A stretch of 64,000 nt of DNA from Kushneria sinocarnis (GTDB taxonomy: Bacteria; Pseudomonadota; Gammaproteobacteria; Pseudomonadales; Halomonadaceae): assembly GCF_003633775.1 (NCBI RefSeq), contig NZ_RBIN01000001.1, positions 434,001 to 498,000 on the forward strand. Reading direction: 5' to 3'. Positions 25,093 through 33,720 of the stretch are shown here, piece after piece; within the stretch, counting starts at the first letter, position 1; every line of letters begins with the position of its first letter. The position numbers and the translations under genes are program-made. The notes beneath the pieces are model-generated. The model ran no database searches, was not told the origin of the DNA, and saw nothing but the letters and a program-made list of their open reading frames with translations.

Positions 25093-26091
25093 TTATGCCG
25101 CTTCGTCCCGCGTCGGCGGCGCCATGAACTCCGGCCCCACCGGGTCGGTGATGCACTCGTCGAGAATGGCGTTGATGTCGCGCATCGCCTGATCGTTGAG
25201 CGACCAGCCCATCACCTCGTTGGCGGGGTCGAGCTGATCCGGCCGGCGCGCGCCCCACAGGGCCACCGAGACACCGGGCTGATCGAGCAGCCAGCGCAGC
25301 GCCAGATGCAGCACCCGCTTGCCGTAGTGCTCCTGTGCATAGGCGTCGAGCTTTTCGACGGCGCTGATGTACTGCTCGAAGCGCGGCTGCTGGAACTTGG
25401 GATCGTTGTTGCGCAGGTCGTCGCCCTCGAACGTCGTATCCCGCTTCATCTTGCCGGAGAGCAGTCCGCGGCAGAGCGCCCCGTAGGTCAGGGTGCCCAC
25501 GTTGTCCTCGCGTACCGCCGGCAGGATGTCGCGTTCGATCTCGCGCTCGAACAGGTTGTAGGGCGGCTGCAGGGTCGACAGCGGGCAGATCTTCTCGAAC
25601 TCGCGCATCTGTTCGACCGAGAAGTTGGAGATGCCCACGGCGCGGATCCTGCCGGCTTCGCGCAGTTCGCGCAGGGTCTCGGCGGCTTCGCTGACCTCGC
25701 GGGTCGGGTCGGGCCAGTGCAGCTGGTAGAGATCGATCCGGTCGGTCTGCAGCCGGCGCAGGCTGTCCTCGACCTCCTTCTGGATGCGCGCGCGGCTGGC
25801 GTCGCGATAGGGGCCGTTGTCATTCCAGTTCAGCCCGCACTTGGTGGCCAGCACCACCTGATCGCGGATGCCGCCTTCCTTCAGCGCCCGCCCCACGATT
25901 TCCTCGGAGCGGCCGAAGCCGTAGACCGCGGCGGTATCAATGCAGGTGATGCCGCGTTCCACGGCACTCTGGATGGTATCGATCGACTGTTTCTCGTCGG
26001 TACCGCCCCACATCCAGCCGCCGATGGCCCAGGTCCCGAGGGCAATGCGGCTGGGGGTCAGATCGCTGTTCGGCAGGGTAACCGTTTCCAT
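25093..26091 (-). CDS. Aldo/keto reductase
   Basis: A 332-residue NADPH-dependent aldo/keto reductase with a TIM-barrel fold. ATG 26091 follows AGGAGAG. The tetrad regions are DTAAVYGFGRSEE (Asp, Tyr), LATKCG (Lys) and LYQLHWPDP (His), and the cofactor end is WGARRPDQL. It looks most like the AKR11/YhdN stress-type group. It lies 106 bases downstream of the FadR-type regulator gene on the same strand, so a part in the sugar-acid regulon is possible but unproven. Confidence 0.85.
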   Translation of the reverse strand: METVTLPNSDLTPSRIALGTWAIGGWMWGGTDEKQSIDTIQSAVERGITCIDTAAVYGFGRSEEIVGRALKEGGIRDQVVLATKCGLNWNDNGPYRDASRARIQKEVEDSLRRLQTDRIDLYQLHWPDPTREVSEAAETLRELREAGRIRAVGISNFSVEQMREFEKICPLSTLQPPYNLFEREIERDILPAVREDNVGTLTYGALCRGLLSGKMKRDTTFEGDDLRNNDPKFQQPRFEQYISAVEKLDAYAQEHYGKRVLHLALRWLLDQPGVSVALWGARRPDQLDPANEVMGWSLNDQAMRDINAILDECITDPVGPEFMAPPTRDEAA

Positions 26092-26197
26092 GGTATCTCT
26101 CCTGATCGGATGAATCCCTGACTCTCCCTTCACAGGGTGGAGACAGCATGGCCAGTTTCAAGGGAGGGGCCGGTAACGCTGCGCAGCGCGGCCTGCT

Positions 26198-26983
26198 TCA
26201 GCTGTCGAAGAAGACCCGCATGACATAGTCGAGATGCGCGCGCATGGCCTGCCGGGCGCCTTCGCTGTCGCGGCGCTCCAGGGCCTCGAGGATCTCGCGG
26301 TGCTGGCGCTGCGAGCGCGTCTTCATGTCGGTGGTCAGATACAGGTCCTGCAGCCGGCGGAACATGATGCCGTACTGGTGACCGAGGATGTGGCGAATCA
26401 GCAGGGCGTAGGCAGGGTTGCCGCAGGCATCGGCGATGCGAATGTGAAACAGCCGGTCACCGGTATGGTTGGCGGCATAGGGCTGCCCCTGCTGACGCGC
26501 GTCGATCTCGCTGCTGTTATCGGCCACGTTGCGTTCAAAGGCCGCGCGGATGCCGGCCAGGGCCTCCTCCGACATCTGCCCGGCGGCCAGCGCCGCGGCT
26601 TCCGGCTCGACCAGCCGACGGGCCTCCAGTAGCGCATGAGGCGGAATTTCCGTCTCCGGGTCGAGGGTGAACGCCTCGATCAGCTCCGGATCGGGCTGCC
26701 AGGGGTGCTGCCGGGCAGCGGCGCCCAGTACCGGCTGTTCGCCCCGCGGTACCAGCGGCCCGACCAGCACCCCGTGACCGACCCGGACCTCGACCTGGCC
26801 GATGACCTCGAGCGCGATCAGCGCCTCGCGTACCGAGGCACGGCTGACGCCCAGGGTCTGGGCCAGCTCACGCTCGGGGGGCAGCAGGGTGCCGGGTGGA
26901 AACTCGCCGCGCTCGATGAGTTGATGAAGCTGATCGGCAATCTGGCGATAGAGCCGTTGCTGGCGGATGGCCTGAAGCGGCAT
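26198..26983 (-). CDS. FadR-type GntR regulator, probable regulator of the sugar-acid cluster
   Basis: A 261-residue regulator: winged HTH at about residues 10-75 ([40 protein letters not shown]) and an FCD-type effector domain ([20 protein letters not shown], later [20 protein letters not shown]). I chose ATG 26983 because AGGA lies eight bases before it; a GTG 30 bases upstream is the alternative. It is divergent from the SDR of the L-fuconate branch. TGGTNNNNACCA-type and TGGTCAGGCCA sites between them fit this protein family. Confidence 0.85.
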   Translation of the reverse strand: MPLQAIRQQRLYRQIADQLHQLIERGEFPPGTLLPPERELAQTLGVSRASVREALIALEVIGQVEVRVGHGVLVGPLVPRGEQPVLGAAARQHPWQPDPELIEAFTLDPETEIPPHALLEARRLVEPEAAALAAGQMSEEALAGIRAAFERNVADNSSEIDARQQGQPYAANHTGDRLFHIRIADACGNPAYALLIRHILGHQYGIMFRRLQDLYLTTDMKTRSQRQHREILEALERRDSEGARQAMRAHLDYVMRVFFDS

Positions 26984-27041
26984 GGCGCAGTCCTGTGATG
27001 ATTGTTGAATCACAATATTCTGCGATATTAGCGGTCCTGTG

Positions 27042-27053
27042 TGGTTGCGACCA
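27042..27053. promoter_or_regulatory. FadR-type operator candidate
   Basis: TGGTTGCGACCA has perfect TGGT/ACCA half-sites around four bases, the usual FadR-subfamily form. It lies between the regulator gene and the divergent SDR. Confidence 0.5.
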
Positions 27054-27062
27054 ATGATTAAA

Positions 27063-27075
27063 GGTCAGGCCATTG
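27063..27075 (+). promoter_or_regulatory. Shared box GGTCAGGCCATTG before the SDR
   Basis: The same 13 bases recur before the first TRAP operon (30317-30329) and before the zinc dehydrogenase (33681-33693), which suggests one regulator, probably the adjacent FadR-type protein. Confidence 0.6.
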
Positions 27076-27136
27076 GCCGTCTGATTAAATCGTTGACAGA
27101 GGACGGTCATCGGTCGAGTCGGGCGGGAGGAGTGAT

Positions 27137-27892
27137 ATGCAGCCACAGCAGGCGCGGCTGGCAGGCAGCACGGCGCTGATCACGGCAGCCGGCCAGGGCA
27201 TCGGACGGGCAGCCGCCGAACGGCTGGCGGCCGAAGGCGCGCGGGTCATTGCCACCGATCGGGAGGCGGCTCGGCTGAGCGATCTCGCAGGCGTGGAAAC
27301 GCGCGCGCTGGATGTGCTCGATGACGCCGCGGTACGCGCGCTGGCCGATGAGCTCGGCGGCGTGGATATCCTCTTCAACTGCGCCGGCTACGTTCATCAC
27401 GGCACGATTCTCGAGTGCGACGAGCACGCGCTGGAGTTCTCCCTGAATCTCAACGTGCGCTCGATGTTCTATGTCATCCGGGCCTTTCTGCCGCTGATGC
27501 TCGAGCGCGGAGGCGGCAGCATCATCAACATGGCCTCGCTGGCCTCGAGCGTGAAGGGAGTGCCGGATCGCTTCGCCTACGGTACCAGCAAGGCCGCGGT
27601 GATCGGGCTGACCCGCTCGGTGGCCGCCGATTACATGACCTGCGGCATTCGCTGCAATGCCATCTGCCCCGGTACGGTCGACTCCCCGTCACTGCGCGAG
27701 CGGATTCGCGAGCGGGCCGCCGCTCAGGGGCGTGACGAGCAGGTGGTGCATGACGAATTCGTGGCGCGTCAGCCGATGGGCCGGCTGGGGCGGCCCGAGG
27801 AGGTGGCGGCACTGGTGGCCTGGCTTGCCAGCGACGAGGCGGCCTTCATTACCGGCACGACCCAGATGATCGACGGCGGCTGGTCGAACTAG
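27137..27892 (+). CDS. SDR dehydrogenase, probable 2-keto-3-deoxy-L-fuconate dehydrogenase
   Basis: A 251-residue short-chain dehydrogenase with the N-terminal TAAGQGIGRA cofactor motif, the active-site Tyr/Lys in FAYGTSKAAV and a C-terminal TGTTQMIDGGWSN. The opening LAGSTALITAAGQGIG and the gene order (SDR, FAH-family hydrolase, fuconate dehydratase) match bacterial non-phosphorylative L-fucose pathways, in which this step oxidises 2-keto-3-deoxy-L-fuconate at C4. GGAGGAG precedes ATG 27137. The frame has normal length and no defects. Confidence 0.8.
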   Translation: MQPQQARLAGSTALITAAGQGIGRAAAERLAAEGARVIATDREAARLSDLAGVETRALDVLDDAAVRALADELGGVDILFNCAGYVHHGTILECDEHALEFSLNLNVRSMFYVIRAFLPLMLERGGGSIINMASLASSVKGVPDRFAYGTSKAAVIGLTRSVAADYMTCGIRCNAICPGTVDSPSLRERIRERAAAQGRDEQVVHDEFVARQPMGRLGRPEEVAALVAWLASDEAAFITGTTQMIDGGWSN

Positions 27893-27969
27893 GCGCTGGT
27901 GCACGGTGTCCGGACGGGCCACGCGGCCCCGCCGGCCATCCCCCGACAGGAACCAAGGAGACAAGTCCG

Positions 27970-28812
27970 ATGAAACTGTTGCGCCATGGCTCGCGGGGCC
28001 ACGAGAAGCCGGGCGTGCTCGCCGCCGACGGCAGCGTGCGCGATCTCTCCCGGCACGTGGGCGATATCGCCGGCGAGACCCTGCTGCCGGAACAGCTGGC
28101 CACGCTGGCAGCACTCGACCCCATGACGCTGCCGGTAGTCGATGAGGGCATGCGGCTGGGACCCTGCGTCGGCCGGGTCGGCAAGTTCATCTGCATCGGG
28201 CTGAACTACGCCGATCATGCCGCCGAAACCGGCGCCGAACTGCCCGCCGAGCCGGTGGTGTTCAACAAGTGGACCAGTGCCCTCTGCGGCCCCAACGACA
28301 ACGTCGAGATTCCGCGCGATTCGACAAAGACCGACTGGGAGGTCGAGCTGGCGGTGGTGATCGGTCGACCCGGGCGCTACATCGACGAGCAGGAGGCGAT
28401 GGCGCATGTGGCCGGCTACTGCATTGCCAACGACGTCTCCGAGCGGGAGTTCCAGCTCGAGCGCGGCGCCACCTGGGACAAGGGCAAGGGATGCGATACC
28501 TTCGGCCCGCTGGGGCCCTGGCTGGTCACGCCCGACGAGATCCACGATCCGCACCGGCTGGGGATGTGGCTGGAGGTCGACGGCCACCGCTACCAGGACG
28601 GCTCGACCGAGACCATGGTCTTCCAGGTGCCGCAGCTGATCGCCTATCTCAGCCGCTTCATGAGTCTGCAGTCCGGAGACGTGATTTCCACCGGCACGCC
28701 GCCGGGGGTGGGCATGGGGCAGAATCCGAAGGTCTTTCTGCAGGCCGGCCAGACCATGCGGCTCGGCATCGAGGGGCTGGGCGAACAGTGCCAGCGTACC
28801 GTACAGGCCTGA
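27970..28812 (+). CDS. Fumarylacetoacetate-hydrolase family protein, probable 2,4-diketo-3-deoxy-L-fuconate hydrolase
   Basis: A 280-residue FAH-fold hydrolase. The metal-binding carboxylates are in DWEVELAVVIG and CIANDVSEREFQ. The substrate strand is GKFICIGLNYADHA and the C-terminal motif STGTPPGVGMGQNPKVFLQA is typical. In the L-fuconate pathway this enzyme splits the diketo acid to pyruvate and lactate. AAGGAGA lies before ATG 27970, and the gene follows the SDR by 77 bases in the same operon. Confidence 0.82.
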   Translation: MKLLRHGSRGHEKPGVLAADGSVRDLSRHVGDIAGETLLPEQLATLAALDPMTLPVVDEGMRLGPCVGRVGKFICIGLNYADHAAETGAELPAEPVVFNKWTSALCGPNDNVEIPRDSTKTDWEVELAVVIGRPGRYIDEQEAMAHVAGYCIANDVSEREFQLERGATWDKGKGCDTFGPLGPWLVTPDEIHDPHRLGMWLEVDGHRYQDGSTETMVFQVPQLIAYLSRFMSLQSGDVISTGTPPGVGMGQNPKVFLQAGQTMRLGIEGLGEQCQRTVQA

Positions 28813-28852
28813 GTGCGCGAGTGAATGATGCCACCCGCAGCGGGAGATGAGC

Positions 28853-30160
28853 ATGGCCAATCCCACGATCACCGGCTTTCGGGTCGAGGATATCCGCTTT
28901 CCCACCTCGGCCTCGCGGGATGGCTCGGATGCGATGAACGAGGCCCCCGACTACTCCGCCGCCTATGTGGTGCTCGAAACGAACGCCCGTGACGACGAGG
29001 GCCATCCGCTGGAAGGGCATGGCATGACCTTTACCTGCGGGCGCGGCAACGAGCTCTGCTGCGCCGCCATCGGGGCGCTGGCCCCGCGGGTGCAGGGCTG
29101 GACGCTGGATGACATCCGCGCCGACATGGCCGGCTTCTGGCGCCACGTGGTGGGCGACAGCCAGCTGCGCTGGACCGGGCCGGAGAAGGGCATCATCCAC
29201 CTGGCCACCAGCGCGGTAATCAACGCCGTCTGGGATCTGTGGGCGAAGGCCGAGGGCAAGCCGCTGTGGCAGCTGATCGCCGACATGAGTCCGGAGGCGC
29301 TGGTGCGCTGTATCGACTTCCGCTTTCTGACCGACGTGATCACGCCGGAGGAGGCGCTTGAAATCCTCCGCCGCCAGCAGCCCGGCCGGGCCGAGCGGCT
29401 GGCGCGTCTCGAGGCGGAGGGCTTTCCCTGCTACACCACCTCCGCCGGCTGGCTCGGCTATGACGATGACAAGCTGCGCCGGCTCTGCCGGGAGGCGATC
29501 GAGGCGGGCTTCACCCACCTCAAGCTCAAGGTGGGCGGTCACCCCGGGGATGACATCCGCCGGCTCACCATCGCCCGCGAGGCGCTGGGCGAAGAGGGCG
29601 TGCTGATGATCGATGCCAACCAGGTCTGGGAGGTCGATCAGGCGATCGAGCGGGTGCAAGAGCTCGCCTTCGCCCGGCCGTGGTTCATCGAGGAACCGAC
29701 CAGTCCCGATGACATCGCCGGCCACCGGAGGATTCGCGAGGCGGTGGCGCCGATCCGGGTGGCCACCGGCGAGATGTGTCAGAACGCGGTGATGTTCAAG
29801 CAGTTCATTGCCGGAGGGGCGCTCGATCTGGTGCAGCTCGATGCCGGTCGTCTCGGCGGTCTCAACGAGGCGCTGGCGGTGATGCTGATGGCGGCGAAGT
29901 ACGAGCTGCCGGTCTGCCCGCATGCCGGCGGGGTGGGGCTGAGCGAGTATGTCCAGCACTTCTCGATGATCGATTACCTCTGCATCTCCGGTACGAAGGA
30001 GGGGCGCATCCTCGAGTATGTCGATCACCTCCACGAGCACTTTCTCGACCCGTGCAACGTGCACGATGCGGCCTACTGGCCCCCGCGCCGGGCGGGCTTC
30101 TCGATCGAGATGCATCCGCACTCCCGCGAACGCTATCGCCATCGTGAAACGACCGGCTGA
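28853..30160 (+). CDS. L-fuconate dehydratase (enolase superfamily)
   Basis: A 435-residue dehydratase. I prefer ATG 28853 (GGGAG about seven bases upstream) over ATG 28847, which abuts the ribosome binding site. The barrel carries the base KxK in HLKLKVGG, metal ligands in MIDANQVW, FIEEPTSPDD and ATGEMCQN, and the second base His in CPHAGGVGLSEYVQHF. The capping domain opens SASRDGSDAMNEAPDYSAAY. These match the characterised Xanthomonas L-fuconate dehydratase closely. Related acids such as L-galactonate or D-arabinonate can be alternative substrates. Confidence 0.9.
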   Translation: MANPTITGFRVEDIRFPTSASRDGSDAMNEAPDYSAAYVVLETNARDDEGHPLEGHGMTFTCGRGNELCCAAIGALAPRVQGWTLDDIRADMAGFWRHVVGDSQLRWTGPEKGIIHLATSAVINAVWDLWAKAEGKPLWQLIADMSPEALVRCIDFRFLTDVITPEEALEILRRQQPGRAERLARLEAEGFPCYTTSAGWLGYDDDKLRRLCREAIEAGFTHLKLKVGGHPGDDIRRLTIAREALGEEGVLMIDANQVWEVDQAIERVQELAFARPWFIEEPTSPDDIAGHRRIREAVAPIRVATGEMCQNAVMFKQFIAGGALDLVQLDAGRLGGLNEALAVMLMAAKYELPVCPHAGGVGLSEYVQHFSMIDYLCISGTKEGRILEYVDHLHEHFLDPCNVHDAAYWPPRRAGFSIEMHPHSRERYRHRETTG

Positions 30161-30185
30161 CGGCCGGCGGCGTCGATCCTGCATG

Positions 30186-30216
30186 AGTGCCCCATCCGCC
30201 CGGCGGGTGGGGCACT
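30186..30216 (+). terminator. Strong hairpin after the fuconate dehydratase gene
   Basis: AGTGCCCCA pairs with TGGGGCACT, with a further CCGCC/GGCGG stem inside. It starts 26 bases past the stop. There is no U-run, but its strength and place make it a likely end of the SDR-FAH-dehydratase transcript. Confidence 0.6.
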
Positions 30217-30253
30217 GTCATGAGCGGTCATGGCCGCTCGGCCCGGCTGCCAC

Positions 30254-30284
30254 CTTGGTCTCATAGCCGATTGATCAATTGAGC
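30254..30284 (+). promoter_or_regulatory. 31-base conserved box 1 before the first TRAP operon
   Basis: This block, beginning CTTGGTCT and ending TTGAGC, recurs at 33618-33648 with only four or so changes. It lies 62 bases upstream of the TGGTCAGGCCATTG box in both places. The rest of the 30161-30546 gap holds the hairpin before it and no gene that I can see. Confidence 0.7.
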
Positions 30285-30315
30285 GGCCCCCGGGAGTCGA
30301 CCATTGTGAGCCCAG

Positions 30316-30329
30316 TGGTCAGGCCATTG
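30316..30329 (+). promoter_or_regulatory. Conserved box 2 before the first TRAP operon
   Basis: TGGTCAGGCCATTG, identical to 33680-33693. The TGGTC/GGCCA arms are nearly symmetrical, as for FadR-type operators. Confidence 0.65.
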
Positions 30330-30546
30330 ATCGAAGCGCGCAGGGGGCGATCAGGCTGACGACTCCGGTGGCCGGGTGCTTCACCGGTACAGGCACTGCA
30401 CTGCGGGAAATGGCATGCCGGGGCCGCCGTCCGATCCGTTGCCAGGCGTGCCACGGCCGGCGGGTGACCGGCCGGGACATGGCGTCTGCCGGATCATGCT
30501 GGCGGCCCGTTTTCGACTGCCTTTATTTGCTTCACGGAGACAGAAC

Positions 30547-31623
30547 ATGACAATCAGAGCCATTCTCAAGCCGCTCGCCCTGAGCTGTGCGCTGGGCGCC
30601 GGCGCCATGGCGACCGCCGCTCAGGCGCTCGAGTTTCCGCCGCTGCCGGAGGTGACCGGTGACAAGGTGACCACCGATGACGACAAGACCTATACCATCA
30701 AGTTCGGTATCGGGCTGACCGAGGAGAGTGGCCAGTATCGTGGGGTGCAGTACTTCAAGAAGTATGTCGAGGAGCGCAGTGACGGCAAGGTCAAGGTCAA
30801 CATCTTCCCCAATGCCCAGCTGGGCGGTGACCTGAAGATGGTCAGTGCGCTGCAGTCCGGCACGCTGGAGATGACCTCGCCGTCGACCTCGCCGCTGGTC
30901 AACATGGAACCGAAGCTGGCGGTGTTCGATCTGCCCTTCCTGTTCGACGACTATGACCAGGCCGACAAGGTCCTCGATGGTGATATCGGCCAGGGCCTGC
31001 TGAAGAAGATCAGCGATGACAACAACGGTCTGGTCGCACTGGGCTGGTCGGAGAATGGCTACCGCGAGCTGACCGACAGCACCGGGGTGGTCGATTCGCC
31101 CGACGACCTCAGCGGGATGAAGATCCGCACCATGCAGAACCCCATTCACCTGGACATCTGGCGCACCCTCGGCGCCAACCCGACCCCGATGTCGTTCGCC
31201 GAACTCTTCACCGCGCTGGATCAGGGCACGGTCGACGGCCAGGAGAACCCCTGGATCACCATCCTGTCGTCGCGGTTCTATGAAGTGCAGTCGCACGCCA
31301 CGGCCACCGATCACGTCTATACGCCCTTCATCACGCTGATGTCGTCGCGCTACTGGGAGCGCCTGCCGCAGCCCTACCAGCAGCTGATCCGGGATGCCAG
31401 CGAGGAGATGAAGACCTATCAGCGCAAGGTCAACCGTCAGCTGAACCGGGAAGCCAAACAGCAGCTCAGCGAAGAGGGCATGGAGATCACCGAACTCTCC
31501 GACGAGCAGCGTGACGCCTTCCGCCAGAAGGTGCTGCCCGTCTACGAGGAGTATCGCGACCAGATCGGCCAGCCGCTGTTCGACAATGTCATGAAGGCCA
31601 CCGGTCACCAGATGACGCAGTAG
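30547..31623 (+). CDS. dctP: TRAP transporter substrate-binding protein (DctP family), system 1
   Basis: A 358-residue periplasmic binding protein. ATG 30547 follows CGGAG; longer frames are not conserved. The Sec signal peptide ends in ATAAQA. The family arginine that grips the substrate carboxylate is in GMKIRTMQNP, and the AELFTALDQGTVDGQENP segment is characteristic. With the fuconate genes upstream and a sugar-acid dehydratase downstream, the substrate is probably a sugar acid. A stem-loop follows the stop. Confidence 0.9.
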   Translation: MTIRAILKPLALSCALGAGAMATAAQALEFPPLPEVTGDKVTTDDDKTYTIKFGIGLTEESGQYRGVQYFKKYVEERSDGKVKVNIFPNAQLGGDLKMVSALQSGTLEMTSPSTSPLVNMEPKLAVFDLPFLFDDYDQADKVLDGDIGQGLLKKISDDNNGLVALGWSENGYRELTDSTGVVDSPDDLSGMKIRTMQNPIHLDIWRTLGANPTPMSFAELFTALDQGTVDGQENPWITILSSRFYEVQSHATATDHVYTPFITLMSSRYWERLPQPYQQLIRDASEEMKTYQRKVNRQLNREAKQQLSEEGMEITELSDEQRDAFRQKVLPVYEEYRDQIGQPLFDNVMKATGHQMTQ

Positions 31624-31645
31624 GCCACGGGAGGGATCCGGTCAT

Positions 31646-31664
31646 CCGTCCGGCTTCCGGACGG
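31646..31664 (+). other. Stem-loop between dctP and dctQ, system 1
   Basis: CCGTCCGG-CTT-CCGGACGG, a perfect 8-bp stem with a 3-base loop. It probably raises binding-protein output over the membrane subunits. Confidence 0.65.
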
Positions 31665-31762
31665 GTGGCCGCTGTCGGTACGGCAGATGTCAGCCCCGGG
31701 CTGGCGTCTGAACGGATACGGCCCGCCGGGCTTCATGAGCTATTCAACAGTGGCGATCTGCT

Positions 31763-32278
31763 ATGAGTAACGGGCGATCCGACAAGCGGGGCTTCATCGG
31801 CGGGGTCGAAAGGGGCCTCGACTACATGCGCAAGTTTCTCCTCGTCATCGTGGGGCTTCTGACCATCGCCGTGTTCTTCTGTGTCTCGGCCAACGTGTTC
31901 GGGCGATTCGTGCTCAACAGCTCCTATCCCTGGGCCGAGGAGATGTCGCGTTTCTTCTTCATCTGGACGGTGCTGCTCGGGGCGGGCGTGGCCTGCCTGG
32001 GCAACGAGAACGTGACCCTGGAGTTCGTCCGCGAGCGGGTGCCGGCGGTGGTCGGCCGGCTCTTCGACCTGATCCGGATCCTGGTGATCTACGCCATCTG
32101 CATCGTGATCTTTCTGGCCTGGCAGGATGTGCTGGCCGGCTTTGTCAGTTTCACGCCGATTCTGGGCATTCCGCATACCTGGATGTTCGTGGCCATGCTG
32201 GTCTTCGCCGTGCTGATGTTCCTGGCCAATACCCTGGACCTGCTGCGGCTGGGCGCCGGGCTGAAGAAGGAGCACTGA
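31763..32278 (+). CDS. dctQ: TRAP transporter small membrane subunit (DctQ family), system 1
   Basis: A 171-residue four-segment inner-membrane protein. The family mark RFVLNSSYPWAEEMSRFFFI is present (conserved W-E-E in the second segment region). Its stop is three bases before the DctM start, so the two are co-expressed. The ribosome binding site before ATG 31763 is weak. Confidence 0.88.
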   Translation: MSNGRSDKRGFIGGVERGLDYMRKFLLVIVGLLTIAVFFCVSANVFGRFVLNSSYPWAEEMSRFFFIWTVLLGAGVACLGNENVTLEFVRERVPAVVGRLFDLIRILVIYAICIVIFLAWQDVLAGFVSFTPILGIPHTWMFVAMLVFAVLMFLANTLDLLRLGAGLKKEH

Positions 32279-32281
32279 AAC

Positions 32282-33538
32282 ATGTTCATGCTGAGCATCC
32301 TCATCGGCCTGCTGGCGCTGATCGCCATCGGCGTGCCGATCGCGATCGCGCTGGGGGCGATCAGCGTCTATCTGATCTGGCACTACGACTACGCGCTGTC
32401 GCCGATCATCCAGCAGGCCGTCAACGGGCTGGACTCCTTCCCGCTGCTGGCGATTCCGCTGTTCATCCTGGTGGGCGAGGTGATGAGCCACGGCGGCATC
32501 GCCTCCCGGCTGGTCCGGCTGGCCAGTGCGCTGGTCGGTTTCGTGGCCGGCGGGCTGGGGCAGATCGCGGTATTGACCTCGATGTTCTTCGGCGGCATCA
32601 GCGGCTCCGCGGTGGCCGATGCCTCGGCCATCGGCAGCATGCTGATCGATCCGATGAAGCGTCACAACTACTCCGCCGGCGCGGCCACGGCGATCATCGT
32701 GGCGGCCTCGGTGGTGGGCATCATCGTGCCGCCCTCGATCCCGATGATCCTGTTCGGCGTGGTGACGGGCACATCGATCTCCAGCCTGTTCCTGGCCGGC
32801 ATCGTGCCGGGGATCATGATCACCATCGGGCTGATGCTGACCACCTGGCTGACCTCGCGCGCCAGCGGCAAGGCGCAGTCCTTCTCGCTCAGCGAGCTGT
32901 GGCACGCCTTCTATTCCGCCTTTCCGGCCCTGCTGCTGCCGATCATCATCGTCGGCGGCATCCTCAGCGGCGTCTTCACTCCCACCGAGAGCTCGGCGAT
33001 TGCGCTGATCTACGCCGTGCTGGTGTCGGTCTTCCTCTATCGCAGCCTCACCGTGAAGAAGCTGTTCGAGCTGTGCATGAATACCGGCAAGCTGACCGGG
33101 CTGGTGCTGCTGCTGCTGGCGTTCGCCAACGTGCTGGCATGGCTTCTGACCGCCAACATGGTGCCGCAGCAGATCGTTGAGGTGCTGACCTCGCTGACCG
33201 AGAACCGGCTGGCGATGCTGGGCATCATCACGCTGTTCCTGCTGGTGGTCGGTTTCTTCATGGACCTGACCCCGGCCATGGTGATCCTGGCGCCGCTGAT
33301 GACCCCGGTGGTGGTGAAGCTGGGCATCGACCCGGTCTACTTCGGGGTGCTGATGTCGTTCATCCTCGGGATCGGCCTGATCACGCCACCGGTGGGCACG
33401 GTGCTCTATGTCGGCTGCGGCGTGGGCAATGTCAGCATGGAGCGGCTCTCCCGTGCCCTGATTCCGTACTACCTCACGCTGCTGGCACTGCTGGCGCTGT
33501 TTGTCCTCTTCCCCGGCCTGATCCTCTGGCATCGCTGA
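32282..33538 (+). CDS. dctM: TRAP transporter large permease (DctM family), system 1
   Basis: A 418-residue permease with about 12 membrane segments that drives sodium-coupled uptake. Typical stretches are AIPLFILVGEVMSHGGIASR, SMFFGGISGSAVADASAIGS and LGIGLITPPVGTVLYVGCGV. It directly follows DctQ. A strong hairpin after the stop closes this transcript. Confidence 0.92.
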   Translation: MFMLSILIGLLALIAIGVPIAIALGAISVYLIWHYDYALSPIIQQAVNGLDSFPLLAIPLFILVGEVMSHGGIASRLVRLASALVGFVAGGLGQIAVLTSMFFGGISGSAVADASAIGSMLIDPMKRHNYSAGAATAIIVAASVVGIIVPPSIPMILFGVVTGTSISSLFLAGIVPGIMITIGLMLTTWLTSRASGKAQSFSLSELWHAFYSAFPALLLPIIIVGGILSGVFTPTESSAIALIYAVLVSVFLYRSLTVKKLFELCMNTGKLTGLVLLLLAFANVLAWLLTANMVPQQIVEVLTSLTENRLAMLGIITLFLLVVGFFMDLTPAMVILAPLMTPVVVKLGIDPVYFGVLMSFILGIGLITPPVGTVLYVGCGVGNVSMERLSRALIPYYLTLLALLALFVLFPGLILWHR

Positions 33539-33540
33539 CC

Positions 33541-33577
33541 GGTCGGCGGCGGGCAGGCTTCGGCCTGCCTGCCGACC
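33541..33577 (+). terminator. Terminator hairpin after the first TRAP operon
   Basis: GGTCGGC...GCCGACC encloses GCAGGC-TTCG-GCCTGC with a stable TTCG loop, starting two bases past the dctM stop. Followed by CTTCCCG, not a long U-run. Confidence 0.65.
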
Positions 33578-33617
33578 CTTCCCGTGTTGCCCGCCTGCAG
33601 GCATTGCCCCCTCCGGC

Positions 33618-33648
33618 CTTGGTCTTATAGCCGATCGGTTAATTGAGC
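33618..33648 (+). promoter_or_regulatory. 31-base conserved box 1 before the zinc dehydrogenase
   Basis: Near-identical to 30254-30284 and again exactly 62 bases upstream of box 2. The sequence between the boxes is not conserved, so the boxes look selected. Confidence 0.7.
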
Positions 33649-33679
33649 TGCCGAGCACGGCGACGCACTATCGGTTTAT

Positions 33680-33693
33680 TGGTCAGGCCATTG
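33680..33693 (+). promoter_or_regulatory. Conserved box 2 before the zinc dehydrogenase
   Basis: TGGTCAGGCCATTG, 27 bases before ATG 33721. This close to the start it could overlap the promoter or leader. Confidence 0.65.
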
Positions 33694-33720
33694 ACGCGAC
33701 GGTTTCAGCGGAGTGAGGCG

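Noticed and set aside
31733-33658. Long minus-strand frame of 641 codons opposite the TRAP genes
   Set aside because: It is rich in His, Gln, Asp and Arg, typical of antisense frames in high-GC genes, and it overlaps dctQ and dctM, which are clear genes.
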